From: an uncultured Haliea sp.
Lineage (GTDB): Bacteria; Pseudomonadota; Gammaproteobacteria; Pseudomonadales; Halieaceae
Direction: 5' to 3'
Assembly (NCBI GenBank): GCA_913061145.1
Contig: CAJXUQ010000025.1
Coordinates: 1 to 46,262 of the forward strand
DNA: 46,262 bases
Part shown: piece after piece, positions 27,884 to 36,791 of the stretch
Position numbering within the stretch: position 1 is the stretch's first letter
Layout: the number at the start of each line of letters is the position of its first letter
The notes under the pieces: generated by a model
Seen by the model: only the letters and a program-made list of their open reading frames with translations
What the model was told of the DNA's origin: nothing
Databases searched by the model: none
Program-made: the position numbers and the translations under genes

Positions 27884-28839
27884 CAGGCTGATTCCGCTGC
27901 CGTCACGGCCGTCGGCCCGTCACACCGGTAATGGCTGATCTGCACTTCCTCACCGTAATCCCCGAAATCCCCGAGGGCACGCAACCCGCGAAACTCCTGC
28001 CACGGGATGCTGCGATAGCAGGGCGGTGAGGCTGTCGACAGCAGGCCGGGCAGCGGCTCGATCAGTGCGTGATAGCCCGGGTTGAGGAAGTAGGCGATGC
28101 TCAGCCGCGACTCACCCTCACTGGCACGCACCCGGTGCAGCGGCGCCCGGTACCGGTCGTTGGCTGCCACCTGCAGCATGTCGCCGATATTGATCGTCAG
28201 CGCGTCCGCGACTGGCGCCACATCCACCCAGGCACCGTTCTGCTGCATCTGCAGCCCGGCCACACTGTCCTGCAGGAGCACGGTCAACACACCGGCGTCC
28301 GTGTGCGGACTGATGCCGAGCGGACCCGGAGGGACGCCCTGCCCGGCCAGCAGGTCGTGGACCGGGTAATGGTTCAGGCGCAGAAAGCTGCTGTGGTCCG
28401 GCGCAAGCTGCTGCAATATGCTGTCTGGGGCCTGACCCAACCCTTCACAGAGCAGGGCCGTGAGGCGCAGTGCCAGTGAGTGACACTCCGCCGCGAAAAC
28501 CGTCAGCGCAGGACGCAGGCCGGGCATCTCCGCCGGCCAGGGCGTGTCTTCACCTGGCGCGAAATCGAAAATCTCCTTGCGATCACGCAGGTTTTTGGTG
28601 AGCTCCCGGTCGTAATAACCGAACGGATTCTCCAACGTGCGTGAGACAGCGCGCTTTACCGCGGGGTCACAGGCGAAAAAGGCCGCCGCACTGGCCAGGG
28701 TATCGGCCATCCTCGCAGCGTCCAGGCCGCTATTGACCACCTGGAAGAATCCCGGGTCTGCGGCGGCCTGCGCCAGCTGGGCGACAACCGTGGCGCGCGG
28801 GGCGGCGAGGTCAATCACGGGGACATCGGTCAAAGGCAT
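27883..28839 (-). CDS. 2-oxoglutarate/Fe(II) oxygenase, isopenicillin-N-synthase family
   Basis: This 318-residue oxygenase has the DIOX_N start VPVIDLAAPRATVVAQLAQA, the GFFQVVNSGL motif, ENPFGYYDRELTKN, and the catalytic core: iron ligands His and Asp in ISPHTDAGVLTVLLQD (~175-190), the distal His in PLHRVRASEGESRLSIAYFL, and the 2-oxoglutarate/substrate-binding R-x-S in SRLS. ATG at 28839 is preferred to 28926 because family homology begins there. It lies between a TonB receptor and a small membrane protein in one operon, so it may modify or release an imported ligand, for instance a siderophore-like compound; this is speculation. Confidence 0.85.
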   Translation of the reverse strand: MPLTDVPVIDLAAPRATVVAQLAQAAADPGFFQVVNSGLDAARMADTLASAAAFFACDPAVKRAVSRTLENPFGYYDRELTKNLRDRKEIFDFAPGEDTPWPAEMPGLRPALTVFAAECHSLALRLTALLCEGLGQAPDSILQQLAPDHSSFLRLNHYPVHDLLAGQGVPPGPLGISPHTDAGVLTVLLQDSVAGLQMQQNGAWVDVAPVADALTINIGDMLQVAANDRYRAPLHRVRASEGESRLSIAYFLNPGYHALIEPLPGLLSTASPPCYRSIPWQEFRGLRALGDFGDYGEEVQISHYRCDGPTAVTAAESA

Positions 28840-28932
28840 CGCAGGCGTGGCTCCCGAATAGCGGCTGGGTACACCGGCATTATGCCCCAGAACCGGACGC
28901 GGGATCGTGTAAAAGCGCGGCCGCACCGACCG

Positions 28933-31035
28933 CTAGAAGCGATAGGCGGCGGTCAAGCGCACAGTGCGCGGCTCCAGCACGTGGTAATGCTGGTCCTCGA
29001 CGCCACCCTCTGCCTCCCCGGGCAGTCGTGAGGCGTAGAAATAATCGATGTCGTGGTCATCGCTATCCAGCAGGTTCAGCACATCGGCGCGCAGGGTCCA
29101 GTCACCCAGGTGTCGACCCAGCCCGAGATTGACCGAGAAGGTGGCATCGGATGTGGCACTCGCATCCTCCACCAGCGGACGCTCGCCGAAGTAGCGCAGG
29201 CGCAGGCTGCCGAACCAGTCCTCACCATCGTCCAGGCTGATGCCCGCCTGTGCAACATGCTCGACAGCGCCGGGAATGGCCCGTTCTCCGCGTGGCGCGT
29301 CTGCGAAACGCGCATCGGTCCAGGCGTATTCAAGGTCCAGCGTCCAGGCCTCTGAGAGAGCATAATAGGCAGTGATTTCCACCCCGTTGCGCTCGGAACG
29401 CCCGCTGGCTTCGGTGTTGCCTGCGTCTCCCACGAACAGCAATTCACTGTCCAACTCCAGGTACCAGACCGCCAGCGAGGTGTTCAGGCGCTCGCGCCAG
29501 AAACCTCGCACACCGGCTTCGTAGCCCAGCGAGCGCACCAGCGGGTCAACCGCATCAATGACCGCGCCATCGGCGGGATCGATGCGGACGGTGGTGCCTC
29601 GGGCATCATTGGAGTGAAAGCCCTGTCCGGCGGATACATAGGTCTCCCAGTCGTCGCTCAGGCTATAAATCAGACTGCCCTTGAGTGACCAGAGGTCATC
29701 GGTGGCGCGACCGCCATTCGCCGAGAGGTCGACGCCGTTGATGTTGCGGTCGATGGCGCTGCTGACGTCAAAGTCGAAGTGATCATAACGCAGCCCGACG
29801 ACGGAGCGCAGGCGCGGGGTCCACTGCAGCTTTTGCTCCCAGAACAAGCCAATGCTGGACTCCTCCACGGCATCGCTGCGCACCGGCCCGGTGCGCTGTC
29901 GCGCAACGCTGCGATAGAGGCCCACCTCATCGATGTCATCCACGCGCAGTTCGACGCCGAAAGTTTGCGTCATGGGCAGCCCGGCAAGCGTGGTCACAAG
30001 GTTGTAGCGCAGGCGACCGCCGTACAGCAGACGCTCGTCGACCTGTTCAAACTGGTCGCCGCGCTCCGGGTCATCGAGGAAATAGGTAAAGTTTGACCAC
30101 AGGTTCAGGTCGTAACGCACCAGCCACGCCTCAGCCTGCCAGACATCACTGCGCCAGGCCGCGCTCAGGCTGTAGCGGCTGGATTCACCGCCGACAGTGT
30201 CGTCGATGACACCCAGGTCATCAATGATGCCCTGGGTGACAGCCCGGGCCGGAATCTGGTCGGCACTGTTCCAGCTGTTGTCATAGGCCATCGCCGTCAG
30301 GCTCAGGCTGCCGCCGGCCAGCTCGCGCGAATGCTTCAGTAATAGATTCACACGCGACAGGTCCTCTTCCACGCCGCGCCAGGGGCCATCGTAGCGATTG
30401 CCCTCCAGGGCATACAGCCAGTCACCACCGGCGGCGCGCTGGCTGTCCACCAGTACCAGCCGCTGGTAGCCGTCCTCGCCCCAGGTGATTTCCGCAAGGC
30501 CATCGTCCACCCGGTCCACCGTCCGCATTTCAGCACTGCCGGCACCACTGAAGTCGCCGACGTCCGCGTAATAGGGGCCTTTTTTATAGGCAATCGTGGC
30601 GAGCGCCTCGGGAATCACCGGGTTCAGATCCGTATAACCCTGGCCGTGACCGTGGGAACGCAGGTTCAACGGCATGCCGTCGATGAAGGTGGCAAAGTCA
30701 GTGCCATGGTCAAGATTGAAACCCCGCAGGAAATACTGGTTCGCCTTGCCCGTGCCGCTGTGTTGCGTGACCACCATGCCGGGCACCAGTTCCAGCACCT
30801 CGCCCGTGCGCAGCAGCGGCCGCAGGGCGATCTCCCGGCGGCCGATGACGCCTTCCGACGCCGTTATCGCCTCACCCACCAGGCTGACGCGCCGCCCCTC
30901 CACGGTCACGGTCTCCAGTGTCTGCCCCGCAGCAGCCGGACTGAGGCCCACCAGCAGCGCCGGCAGCGCGCCCGCCCGCACAGCGCTCCCGGCCAGCCCC
31001 CGCCATCCTGTTGATTCCGTCACGTTCCCGATCAC
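28933..31035 (-). CDS. TonB-dependent receptor, ligand unknown
   Basis: This 700-residue outer-membrane receptor has an N-terminal signal region (to about AAAG, residue 37), a TonB box LETVTVEGRR, a plug with EVLELVPGMVVTQHSGTGKA, NQYFLRGFNLDHGTDFATFI and LNLRSHGHGQGYTDLNPVIP, and a barrel ending VRLTAAYRF. GTG at 31035 has GGAGGAG 6 bases upstream. The histidines in SHGHGQGY in the plug could suit a metal complex, but that is a guess. It is the first gene of a three-gene operon with a 2OG oxygenase and a membrane protein, and is divergent from a BlaI-M56 pair across 70 bases. Confidence 0.9.
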   Translation of the reverse strand: MIGNVTESTGWRGLAGSAVRAGALPALLVGLSPAAAGQTLETVTVEGRRVSLVGEAITASEGVIGRREIALRPLLRTGEVLELVPGMVVTQHSGTGKANQYFLRGFNLDHGTDFATFIDGMPLNLRSHGHGQGYTDLNPVIPEALATIAYKKGPYYADVGDFSGAGSAEMRTVDRVDDGLAEITWGEDGYQRLVLVDSQRAAGGDWLYALEGNRYDGPWRGVEEDLSRVNLLLKHSRELAGGSLSLTAMAYDNSWNSADQIPARAVTQGIIDDLGVIDDTVGGESSRYSLSAAWRSDVWQAEAWLVRYDLNLWSNFTYFLDDPERGDQFEQVDERLLYGGRLRYNLVTTLAGLPMTQTFGVELRVDDIDEVGLYRSVARQRTGPVRSDAVEESSIGLFWEQKLQWTPRLRSVVGLRYDHFDFDVSSAIDRNINGVDLSANGGRATDDLWSLKGSLIYSLSDDWETYVSAGQGFHSNDARGTTVRIDPADGAVIDAVDPLVRSLGYEAGVRGFWRERLNTSLAVWYLELDSELLFVGDAGNTEASGRSERNGVEITAYYALSEAWTLDLEYAWTDARFADAPRGERAIPGAVEHVAQAGISLDDGEDWFGSLRLRYFGERPLVEDASATSDATFSVNLGLGRHLGDWTLRADVLNLLDSDDHDIDYFYASRLPGEAEGGVEDQHYHVLEPRTVRLTAAYRF

Positions 31036-31073
31036 GCTACACTCCTCCCTGTTTCAGTGGCATTGTGTAACAC

Positions 31074-31084
31074 ACCCCACCAAC
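31074..31084. promoter_or_regulatory. Dyad between divergent receptor and blaI genes
   Basis: TGTGTAACACA is an 11-base perfect palindrome in the 70-base divergent region; TACAC/GTGTA arms recur at 31038-31042 and 31075-31079. BlaI/MecI repressors bind TACA/TGTA-type dyads, so this is a candidate operator for both genes. Confidence 0.4.
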
Positions 31085-31105
31085 ACCGATAACAGGTCGG
31101 TTTTC

Positions 31106-31540
31106 ATGACCGAACAGAAACACAGCCTGCTGCGTCACCTTGGCATTCGCCCGCGTCGCGCACCCCACCTTGGGGAGCGCGAACTGGCCGTGATGAGCCT
31201 GTTGTGGCGCGGAAAAAGCCTGTCGGCAACGCAGCTTCTGGATGCCATGCCAGCCGCGGACATCGGGCTGAGCACCGTGCAAAGCACCCTGGAGCGGCTG
31301 TACCGCAAGGGTTTGGTGAGCCGTAGGAAGGAGGCGCGTGCCTTCGTTTACCGCCACACCATCGACCGCGAGGAACTGATCCGTATTCTCCTGCGCGACA
31401 TCACGCAGGATATCGCCGGTGGCGACCTGCTACCCGTGATAGCCGGCTTTGCCCGCTATGTTGCCGACGACGACGCCGCGACCGCATCGGCGATTGCGGC
31501 ACTGCGTGGCGGCGACGGAAACGCTGCAGATGATGACTGA
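31106..31540 (+). CDS. BlaI/MecI/CopY family transcriptional repressor
   Basis: This 144-residue winged-helix repressor has the DNA-binding domain at about 20-85: LGERELAVMSLLWRGKSLSA, GLSTVQSTLERLYRKGLVSR with the recognition helix STVQSTLERL, and the wing KEARAFVYRH. A dimerisation helix region follows (REELIRILLRDITQDIAGG). Relatives are cleaved or inactivated when a partner M56 protease senses a signal, and that partner is encoded directly after it with overlapping start and stop. ATG at 31106 is chosen; the open frame extends far upstream only because it shadows the receptor gene. The target is probably the divergent TonB operon. Confidence 0.88.
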   Translation: MTEQKHSLLRHLGIRPRRAPHLGERELAVMSLLWRGKSLSATQLLDAMPAADIGLSTVQSTLERLYRKGLVSRRKEARAFVYRHTIDREELIRILLRDITQDIAGGDLLPVIAGFARYVADDDAATASAIAALRGGDGNAADDD

Positions 31541-32480
31541 ACTGCTGCCCCCGGTGGCGGACGCGGTGCTGATCTGGTGCGGCGTGTTTGCGCTCTCATC
31601 GATCACGCACGCCCTGCTCTACCCCCCGCTGCAACGGCGTAGTGCAGCAGTCTCCGCCGCCAACGCGGCGGACCTGCGCCTGCTGTGGGGGCTGCTGCCA
31701 CCGATTGCGGCAAGCGTAGTGACCTGGCTGGTGCTTAATCCGGCACTTTCGGCGCCACTGATACCCGTACACTGCCACGGCCTGAACTGCGCGCCGCATC
31801 CACCACTGTCGGAGGCACACCCTGCCCTGCGCGTCGGCGTGGCGGCGGTGACCGGCGGGCTTGCCCTGGTCCTGTGTGCCGCTGTAGCGCTGCTGGCGTG
31901 GCGTGTGCAGCGGCGCTTGAGAACACTGTTTTCCCTGTCACGGGCCGCCGCCACGCAACGCTTCCAGGTGATCGACGGGCCGACGCCCGCAGCCTGGTGC
32001 GTCGGATGGTGGCGACCACAGGTGTACGTCTCCCGCAGCATGCTGGACGCCCTTTCTGCCCGGGAGCTGCGAGTTGTGCTGGCACATGAATACGCACACC
32101 AAAGGCGCAGGGATAACCTGCGCCGCGCAGGCCTTGCCATCGCCACCGTACTCTGGCCCAAAAACCGCCGGCAGCAGCTGCTCAGCGACTACCACACGGC
32201 CACCGAGATGGCCTGCGACTGGGCCGCAGTCGATGTCAGTGGCGATGCCGATCTCGTGGCAAGGGTTATTGCCCGACTGGAGGGACTGCCGGCCTCGGCA
32301 GCCAGCGAGGGCGGCGCCACAGGCTCCGTTAGCGCGGCGCGATCACGTATCAAGGCGCTCCTGACAGCTCCCCGAAACACAGCATCCCCTCAAGTACTAC
32401 TCGCCATCGCCGGACTGTGGCTGCTGCAAATCTGGGCAGGCACAGCGCTGGCGCACGCCTGCATTGAGCTTCTGTCGTAA
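31530..32480 (+). CDS. M56-family (BlaR1-like) membrane metallopeptidase
   Basis: This 316-residue membrane protease is the usual partner of BlaI-type repressors. It has N-terminal membrane helices (AVLIWCGVFALSSITHALLY; LLPPIAASVVTWLVL; VAAVTGGLALVLCAAVALLA) and a zinc-protease domain with WCVGWWRPQVYVSRSML and HEYAHQRRRDN (HExxH, ~186-190), plus TEMACDWAAVD carrying the third zinc ligand. A final helix (VLLAIAGLWLLQIWAGTALA) closes it. There is no penicillin-binding sensor domain, so the signal is not obviously a beta-lactam. ATG at 31530 overlaps the blaI stop by 11 bases. Confidence 0.85.
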   Translation: MMTELLPPVADAVLIWCGVFALSSITHALLYPPLQRRSAAVSAANAADLRLLWGLLPPIAASVVTWLVLNPALSAPLIPVHCHGLNCAPHPPLSEAHPALRVGVAAVTGGLALVLCAAVALLAWRVQRRLRTLFSLSRAAATQRFQVIDGPTPAAWCVGWWRPQVYVSRSMLDALSARELRVVLAHEYAHQRRRDNLRRAGLAIATVLWPKNRRQQLLSDYHTATEMACDWAAVDVSGDADLVARVIARLEGLPASAASEGGATGSVSAARSRIKALLTAPRNTASPQVLLAIAGLWLLQIWAGTALAHACIELLS

Positions 32481-32487
32481 TTCACTA

Positions 32488-32527
32488 GCTTCACAAAAGC
32501 ATCATCCCCGCTTCACGGCGCGTTCAT
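32488..32527 (+). promoter_or_regulatory. Four-repeat Pho-box-like array
   Basis: The 7-mers GCTTCAC, GCATCAT, GCTTCAC and CGTTCAT occur at 32488, 32499, 32510 and 32521, exactly 11 bases apart, with 4-base spacers. PhoB binds tandem CTGTCAT-like 7-mers with this period; here the TCA(C/T) part is conserved but G3 is replaced. The last repeat ends 10 bases before a -10-like TAAATT, the spacing of PhoB-activated promoters. Confidence 0.55.
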
Positions 32528-32537
32528 ATCCAACCCC

Positions 32538-32543
32538 TAAATT
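32538..32543 (+). promoter_or_regulatory. -10-like element of the receptor-phoD transcript
   Basis: TAAATT lies 10 bases after the Pho-box-like array and 88 bases before the receptor ATG. It matches TATAAT at four of six positions; there is no separate -35, as expected for PhoB-dependent promoters. Confidence 0.4.
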
Positions 32544-32630
32544 GCTGGTTGCCGGCACAGGGGCTGCACGAAAAATACACCAGCCTGACGCCGCGCCTCA
32601 CACCAACGTTTTAATGAACTGGGGAAGGGT

Positions 32631-34985
32631 ATGTATCAACCGAATTTTTCTCGTCGTCCGAGTGTGCTTCTCGTGCGCCTGGCGCTGACCGGCGGCCTCT
32701 CATTCACTGCCGCCGCAGGCGCGCAAGGTGACAACAACTCGCTGGAAGAAATCACCGTCGTTGCTCGCAGCCAGTACTACGGGAACAACATGGTGACAGA
32801 CAGCATGAAAATGCAGCAGTCTCCAATGACCAGTGTAAACGCGCTTATCGACAACCTTCCTGGTGTTTCAATTCAGGAAGGCGACGCCTACGGCTTTGAC
32901 GACTGGTCTACTACCATTGCAGTACGCGGCTTCCAAAACAGCCTTGACGAACAACAGATCGGCACAACGCTGGATGGCATCCCCAATGGAGGCAGTAGCT
33001 ACGGTGGTGGCGCGAAGGCTAACCGCTATCTGGATACCGCCAACCTGCGCACCGTGACTGTTTCCCAGGGCACAGCAGACATCGCCTCACGCGCACTCGA
33101 TGCGCTGGGCGGCACCATTGATTTTGTATCAGACGACCCCGAGGAAGAGGCGCGTGTCCGTTTTCAGGGCTCCGCCGGCGAGTATGACGCTGAACGCTAC
33201 TACGCGCGTGTAGACACCGGTCGTCTCAGGAATGGCCTTCGTGCATGGTTCTCTGCCTCTCACCAAAGTGCCAGTGACTGGGTCAATGGAGCAGCAGAGA
33301 ACGAACGGGATCACCTGGCTGGCAAGATGATTATCGAGCTGGGAAACACTGATATCACCGCTTATGCGTCTTACGATGATACGCACGAGGACAACTATCA
33401 GCGCCTGTTTAGCCCCGATGAATTCATCAGTAATCCCGAATGGGATCGACTCACAGACATCTGGACCGGTGTTCCCTACGTAGACCAGGTCTACCGGCGG
33501 GGGTGGTCTACACTGCGCGAAAATATGCTGGCCTATATCAAGGCCAACATGGAAATCAGCAGCGGCCTGCGCCTGGCATTCGGCGGCTACTACCATGACA
33601 ACGAAGGTCGCGGCGACTGGATTCCTCCCTACCTGGTGGATGTGGTCAACGATGGCGCCGGTCCCCAATCAGAAGTACTGGGCAATGCCCGCATCAATGG
33701 CGGCAGTGCGCTGGGACGCATCTTCTTCGTCGACGGCGCCGGCAACGCCCTGAGCCCGCGTCCGGGGTGCACATCCTCCATTACCTTCCCCTACGGTGGC
33801 GCAGGATCCGAGTACGATCCCGCCTGTTACGCCGCCGGCGCCATTCCGGTGCAATCCTATCGCCACACCAACTACAAGAAGGAGCGGTACGGTTTCATGC
33901 TCGACGGCGACTGGACTTTGGACCTCGGTGGCCTCGACAACACGCTACGCGCCGGTCTCTGGTATGAAGATCAGCAGCGCGATGAAACCCGCACATGGCA
34001 GAAGCTTACCGATGCGCGTGTGGGTATCGAGTTCGACAACCAGCCCTACTGGACGCAGTACGATCGCACTTATCCGCAGGAGGTCCTGAAATGGTACGCG
34101 GAAGACAGCGTGCAAATCGCATCGCTGCAACTCACCCTGGGCATCAAGCAGTTCCTGGTTGACCTGGAGCGCCGGGACAACTTTGGCGAGACCACAGATG
34201 TCAAAGTGGACTCTGATTCGGATATCCTGTTTTCAGGCGGCGTGCTCTGGGAAACGCCCTTAGAGGGACTCGAAGTGTTCGCCGGCTATGCCGAGAATTT
34301 CAAGGCCATATACGACGAAATCCTGGAGCGTCCCGAGTCTGACCTCGACGCCCTTGAGCCCGAAACCGCGGAGAACCTGGAGGCCGGCCTGCGCTACCGC
34401 AATGGGCCTTTGCTGCTTAGTGCCACGGCATTCCAGATCGACTTCGAGAACCGCATTATTTTTCTTAGCCCGGAAAGCGCTGCGGGGCCGGACTATCTGA
34501 TTGGCACCAACGGCACCTACTTCAATGCCGGCGGCATTGAATCGGACGGCCTTGAGCTCACAGCCGACTTCCAGATCAGCGACAGCCTTTCCCTGTACGG
34601 CGCCTTCACCCTGAACGATGCCAGCTACGTCGGCACAGGGGACGCCGCGGTTGACGCAGGCCTGGGCATTCAGCCAGGGAACGATGTGGTCGGCATCCCC
34701 GACCAGCAATTGGTGTTGTCGCTGGACTGGACCGGCAACAGACTGGCTGCAGGCATCAGTGGGAAGCACACGGGTGAACGCCCCATACGCCTCGACAACA
34801 GCTGGGTTGCTGATAGTTACACGACTGTTGACGCCTATCTCACGCTGAATGGTGGGGGCAACTGGAGCGTTACGCTGCTGATCAATAATGCCTTTGATGA
34901 GGACTACCTCGGCGGCATCGCCGGTGAGGGAGCATGGATAGGGGCCCCACGTACTGTATCCGCCTCATTGACCGTAGACCTTTAA
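32631..34985 (+). CDS. TonB-dependent receptor linked to PhoD
   Basis: This 784-residue outer-membrane receptor has a signal peptide (1-31), a TonB box LEEITVVARSQ, and a plug domain with SVNALIDNLPGVSIQEGDAY, TTIAVRGFQNSLDEQQIGTT and RYLDTANLRTVTVSQGTADI. The plug end is SRALDALGGTIDFVSDDP, and the barrel ends TVSASLTVDL. It differs from the siderophore type by the GIPNGGSSYGGGAK loop. The phoD gene follows after a terminator hairpin, and a Pho-box-like array precedes it. The likely cargo is therefore a phosphate ester or other phosphorus compound, by context only. Confidence 0.88.
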   Translation: MYQPNFSRRPSVLLVRLALTGGLSFTAAAGAQGDNNSLEEITVVARSQYYGNNMVTDSMKMQQSPMTSVNALIDNLPGVSIQEGDAYGFDDWSTTIAVRGFQNSLDEQQIGTTLDGIPNGGSSYGGGAKANRYLDTANLRTVTVSQGTADIASRALDALGGTIDFVSDDPEEEARVRFQGSAGEYDAERYYARVDTGRLRNGLRAWFSASHQSASDWVNGAAENERDHLAGKMIIELGNTDITAYASYDDTHEDNYQRLFSPDEFISNPEWDRLTDIWTGVPYVDQVYRRGWSTLRENMLAYIKANMEISSGLRLAFGGYYHDNEGRGDWIPPYLVDVVNDGAGPQSEVLGNARINGGSALGRIFFVDGAGNALSPRPGCTSSITFPYGGAGSEYDPACYAAGAIPVQSYRHTNYKKERYGFMLDGDWTLDLGGLDNTLRAGLWYEDQQRDETRTWQKLTDARVGIEFDNQPYWTQYDRTYPQEVLKWYAEDSVQIASLQLTLGIKQFLVDLERRDNFGETTDVKVDSDSDILFSGGVLWETPLEGLEVFAGYAENFKAIYDEILERPESDLDALEPETAENLEAGLRYRNGPLLLSATAFQIDFENRIIFLSPESAAGPDYLIGTNGTYFNAGGIESDGLELTADFQISDSLSLYGAFTLNDASYVGTGDAAVDAGLGIQPGNDVVGIPDQQLVLSLDWTGNRLAAGISGKHTGERPIRLDNSWVADSYTTVDAYLTLNGGGNWSVTLLINNAFDEDYLGGIAGEGAWIGAPRTVSASLTVDL

Positions 34986-35004
34986 GACCCCAGAAAGCGT
35001 GCTT

Positions 35005-35029
35005 GCCGGCCTTCGGGTCGGCTTTTTTT
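35005..35029 (+). terminator. Rho-independent terminator between receptor gene and phoD
   Basis: GCCGGCC (35005-35011) pairs with GGTCGGC (35016-35022) across a TTCG tetraloop and is followed by seven Ts. It is a strong structure, but it leaves only 20 bases before phoD, too few for a separate promoter, so partial read-through is expected. Confidence 0.88.
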
Positions 35030-35049
35030 ATTGACGCAAGGAGATACCC

Positions 35050-36735
35050 ATGAAGCGCCTGCCACTCACTCGACGTCAGATGCTGTCGGGGCTTTCCGCC
35101 AGCCTGCTGCTACCCGCAGGTCTGCGTGTACCCGTGGTGTCGGCCGACCCAGGGAACCCCTTCCGGCATGGCGTTGCAAGCGGCGACCCGGAAAACAACT
35201 CTGTTGTGCTCTGGACACGCCTGACCACCACGATACAGCCTGCCGAATGTCGGTGGGAACTGGCACAAACTCCTGAGTTCGACAGCATACTGCGGAGCGG
35301 AACCGTCGCCACCGGGCCGCACCGCGACTACACCGTGAAAGTGGTTGTCAGTGACCTGGCCCCCGGGGCCCTCTACTACTACCGCTTTCATTTCAACCAG
35401 CATTCATCACCGACAGGCCGTACGCGCACCCTGGCCAGCGGCGCACTGGACGCGCTGGGACTCGCGGTCGCCTCCTGCTCCAACCTCCCGTTTGGCTATT
35501 TCAACGCCTATGAAGCGATAGCACGGGATGACTCAATCGACTTCGTTCTGCACCTTGGCGACTATCTGTACGAATATGGGCCAGACGGCTACGGCGGGGG
35601 AATCGGTGCACAGCTGGGCCGCCAGCATGTGCCTCCACGCGAGATGGTCTCTCTTGAGGACTACCGGTTGCGGCACGCGCAGTACAAGGCTGACTCGCAG
35701 TCGCAGGTCATGCACGCCGCGCACCCACTGATTCCGCTCTGGGACGATCACGAATCCACCAATAATCCCTGGCGAGATGGAGCCGAGAACCACCAGCCTG
35801 CTACGGAAGGACGGTGGGACAGGCGGCGCCAAGTGTCGCTGCAGGCCTGGTATGAATGGATGCCCGTGCGAGATCCCGGCCCAGATGACGACCCCGCAGC
35901 CTACTGGCGGCACTTCCGCTTCGGCAACCTGGCGTCGCTGGTGACCCTGGAGACACGGCATACGGGCCGCTCGCAACAGGTCGACTACGACATCGAGACT
36001 CTGGGGGAGATGACACCGGCCGCTGCTGAGCGATTCCTCAGTGAGATTGTGGGCGTACCCGGTCGGGACATGTTGTCCGCGGAGATGCAAGCCTTCGCCG
36101 CGGGGGCACTGGCCGAATCGGTAGCGGCTGGGCGCCCATGGCGCCTGATCGGCAACCAGATCCCCATGGCAAGGATGGCCTCACCAAGGCTCTCGGACAG
36201 TGATATGGCCTACCTCGAGGCTCGAGTATCAAGTGATAGCCTGCAGCGCGCGAGGTACTTCCAGCGGCTGGGCGAACTCGGCCTACCACTTTACCTGGAC
36301 CCCTGGGACGGTTACCCGAGGGCGCGAGAGGCGTTTTACCAAAGCTGTCGCTATGCAGGTGCCAGCGATCTGGTAGTGCTGACCGGAGACAGTCACAGCT
36401 TCTGGCAAAATACACTTCACAATGACGAGGGGCACCCGATGGGCGTAGAACTCAAGACCACGGGCATCACCTCACCCGGCGACTTTCTGGAGTTTGGTAC
36501 AGAGGGGGCCCGCCTGATGGACAGTCGCCTGATTACCAGCAACCCAGAGGTTCAGTGGACTGACGGTATCAGCAACGGTTACCTCCGCGTGCGTGTTACT
36601 GAAGAGCAACTTCGGGCCGACTTCGTCGGCGTGGACAACATTTTGAGCCGAGACTACAGGACTCAGACCCTGCGCAGCGTGGCAGTGATCCACGATGGTC
36701 CGTATCTGCACTATGCTGTTCCCGCAGAAGGCTAA
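35050..36735 (+). CDS. phoD: PhoD-family alkaline phosphatase, Tat-exported
   Basis: This 561-residue phosphodiesterase/phosphomonoesterase releases phosphate from organic esters outside the cytoplasm. The N-terminus has a twin-arginine signal (LTRRQMLSGL at 6-15). A PhoD_N beta-sandwich domain follows (NPFRHGVASGDPENNSVVLW, GALYYYRFHF), then the metallophosphatase domain with VLHLGDYLYEYG (~167-178), PLWDDHESTNN (~228-238) and VVLTGDSHSFW (~441-451), the metal ligands of the calcium/iron PhoD site. AAGGAGA precedes the ATG. It most likely shares the Pho-like promoter of the upstream TonB receptor by read-through. Confidence 0.93.
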   Translation: MKRLPLTRRQMLSGLSASLLLPAGLRVPVVSADPGNPFRHGVASGDPENNSVVLWTRLTTTIQPAECRWELAQTPEFDSILRSGTVATGPHRDYTVKVVVSDLAPGALYYYRFHFNQHSSPTGRTRTLASGALDALGLAVASCSNLPFGYFNAYEAIARDDSIDFVLHLGDYLYEYGPDGYGGGIGAQLGRQHVPPREMVSLEDYRLRHAQYKADSQSQVMHAAHPLIPLWDDHESTNNPWRDGAENHQPATEGRWDRRRQVSLQAWYEWMPVRDPGPDDDPAAYWRHFRFGNLASLVTLETRHTGRSQQVDYDIETLGEMTPAAAERFLSEIVGVPGRDMLSAEMQAFAAGALAESVAAGRPWRLIGNQIPMARMASPRLSDSDMAYLEARVSSDSLQRARYFQRLGELGLPLYLDPWDGYPRAREAFYQSCRYAGASDLVVLTGDSHSFWQNTLHNDEGHPMGVELKTTGITSPGDFLEFGTEGARLMDSRLITSNPEVQWTDGISNGYLRVRVTEEQLRADFVGVDNILSRDYRTQTLRSVAVIHDGPYLHYAVPAEG

Positions 36736-36791
36736 GACTGAGCTAAGGTTTTATCCGTATAGTTGCGACAACAACAACGGAGACTTCTGCC

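Noticed and set aside
31530-32480. Beta-lactam sensing by the M56 protein
   Set aside because: The sequence ends after the zinc-protease domain and one helix; the penicillin-binding sensor domain of BlaR1/MecR1 is absent.
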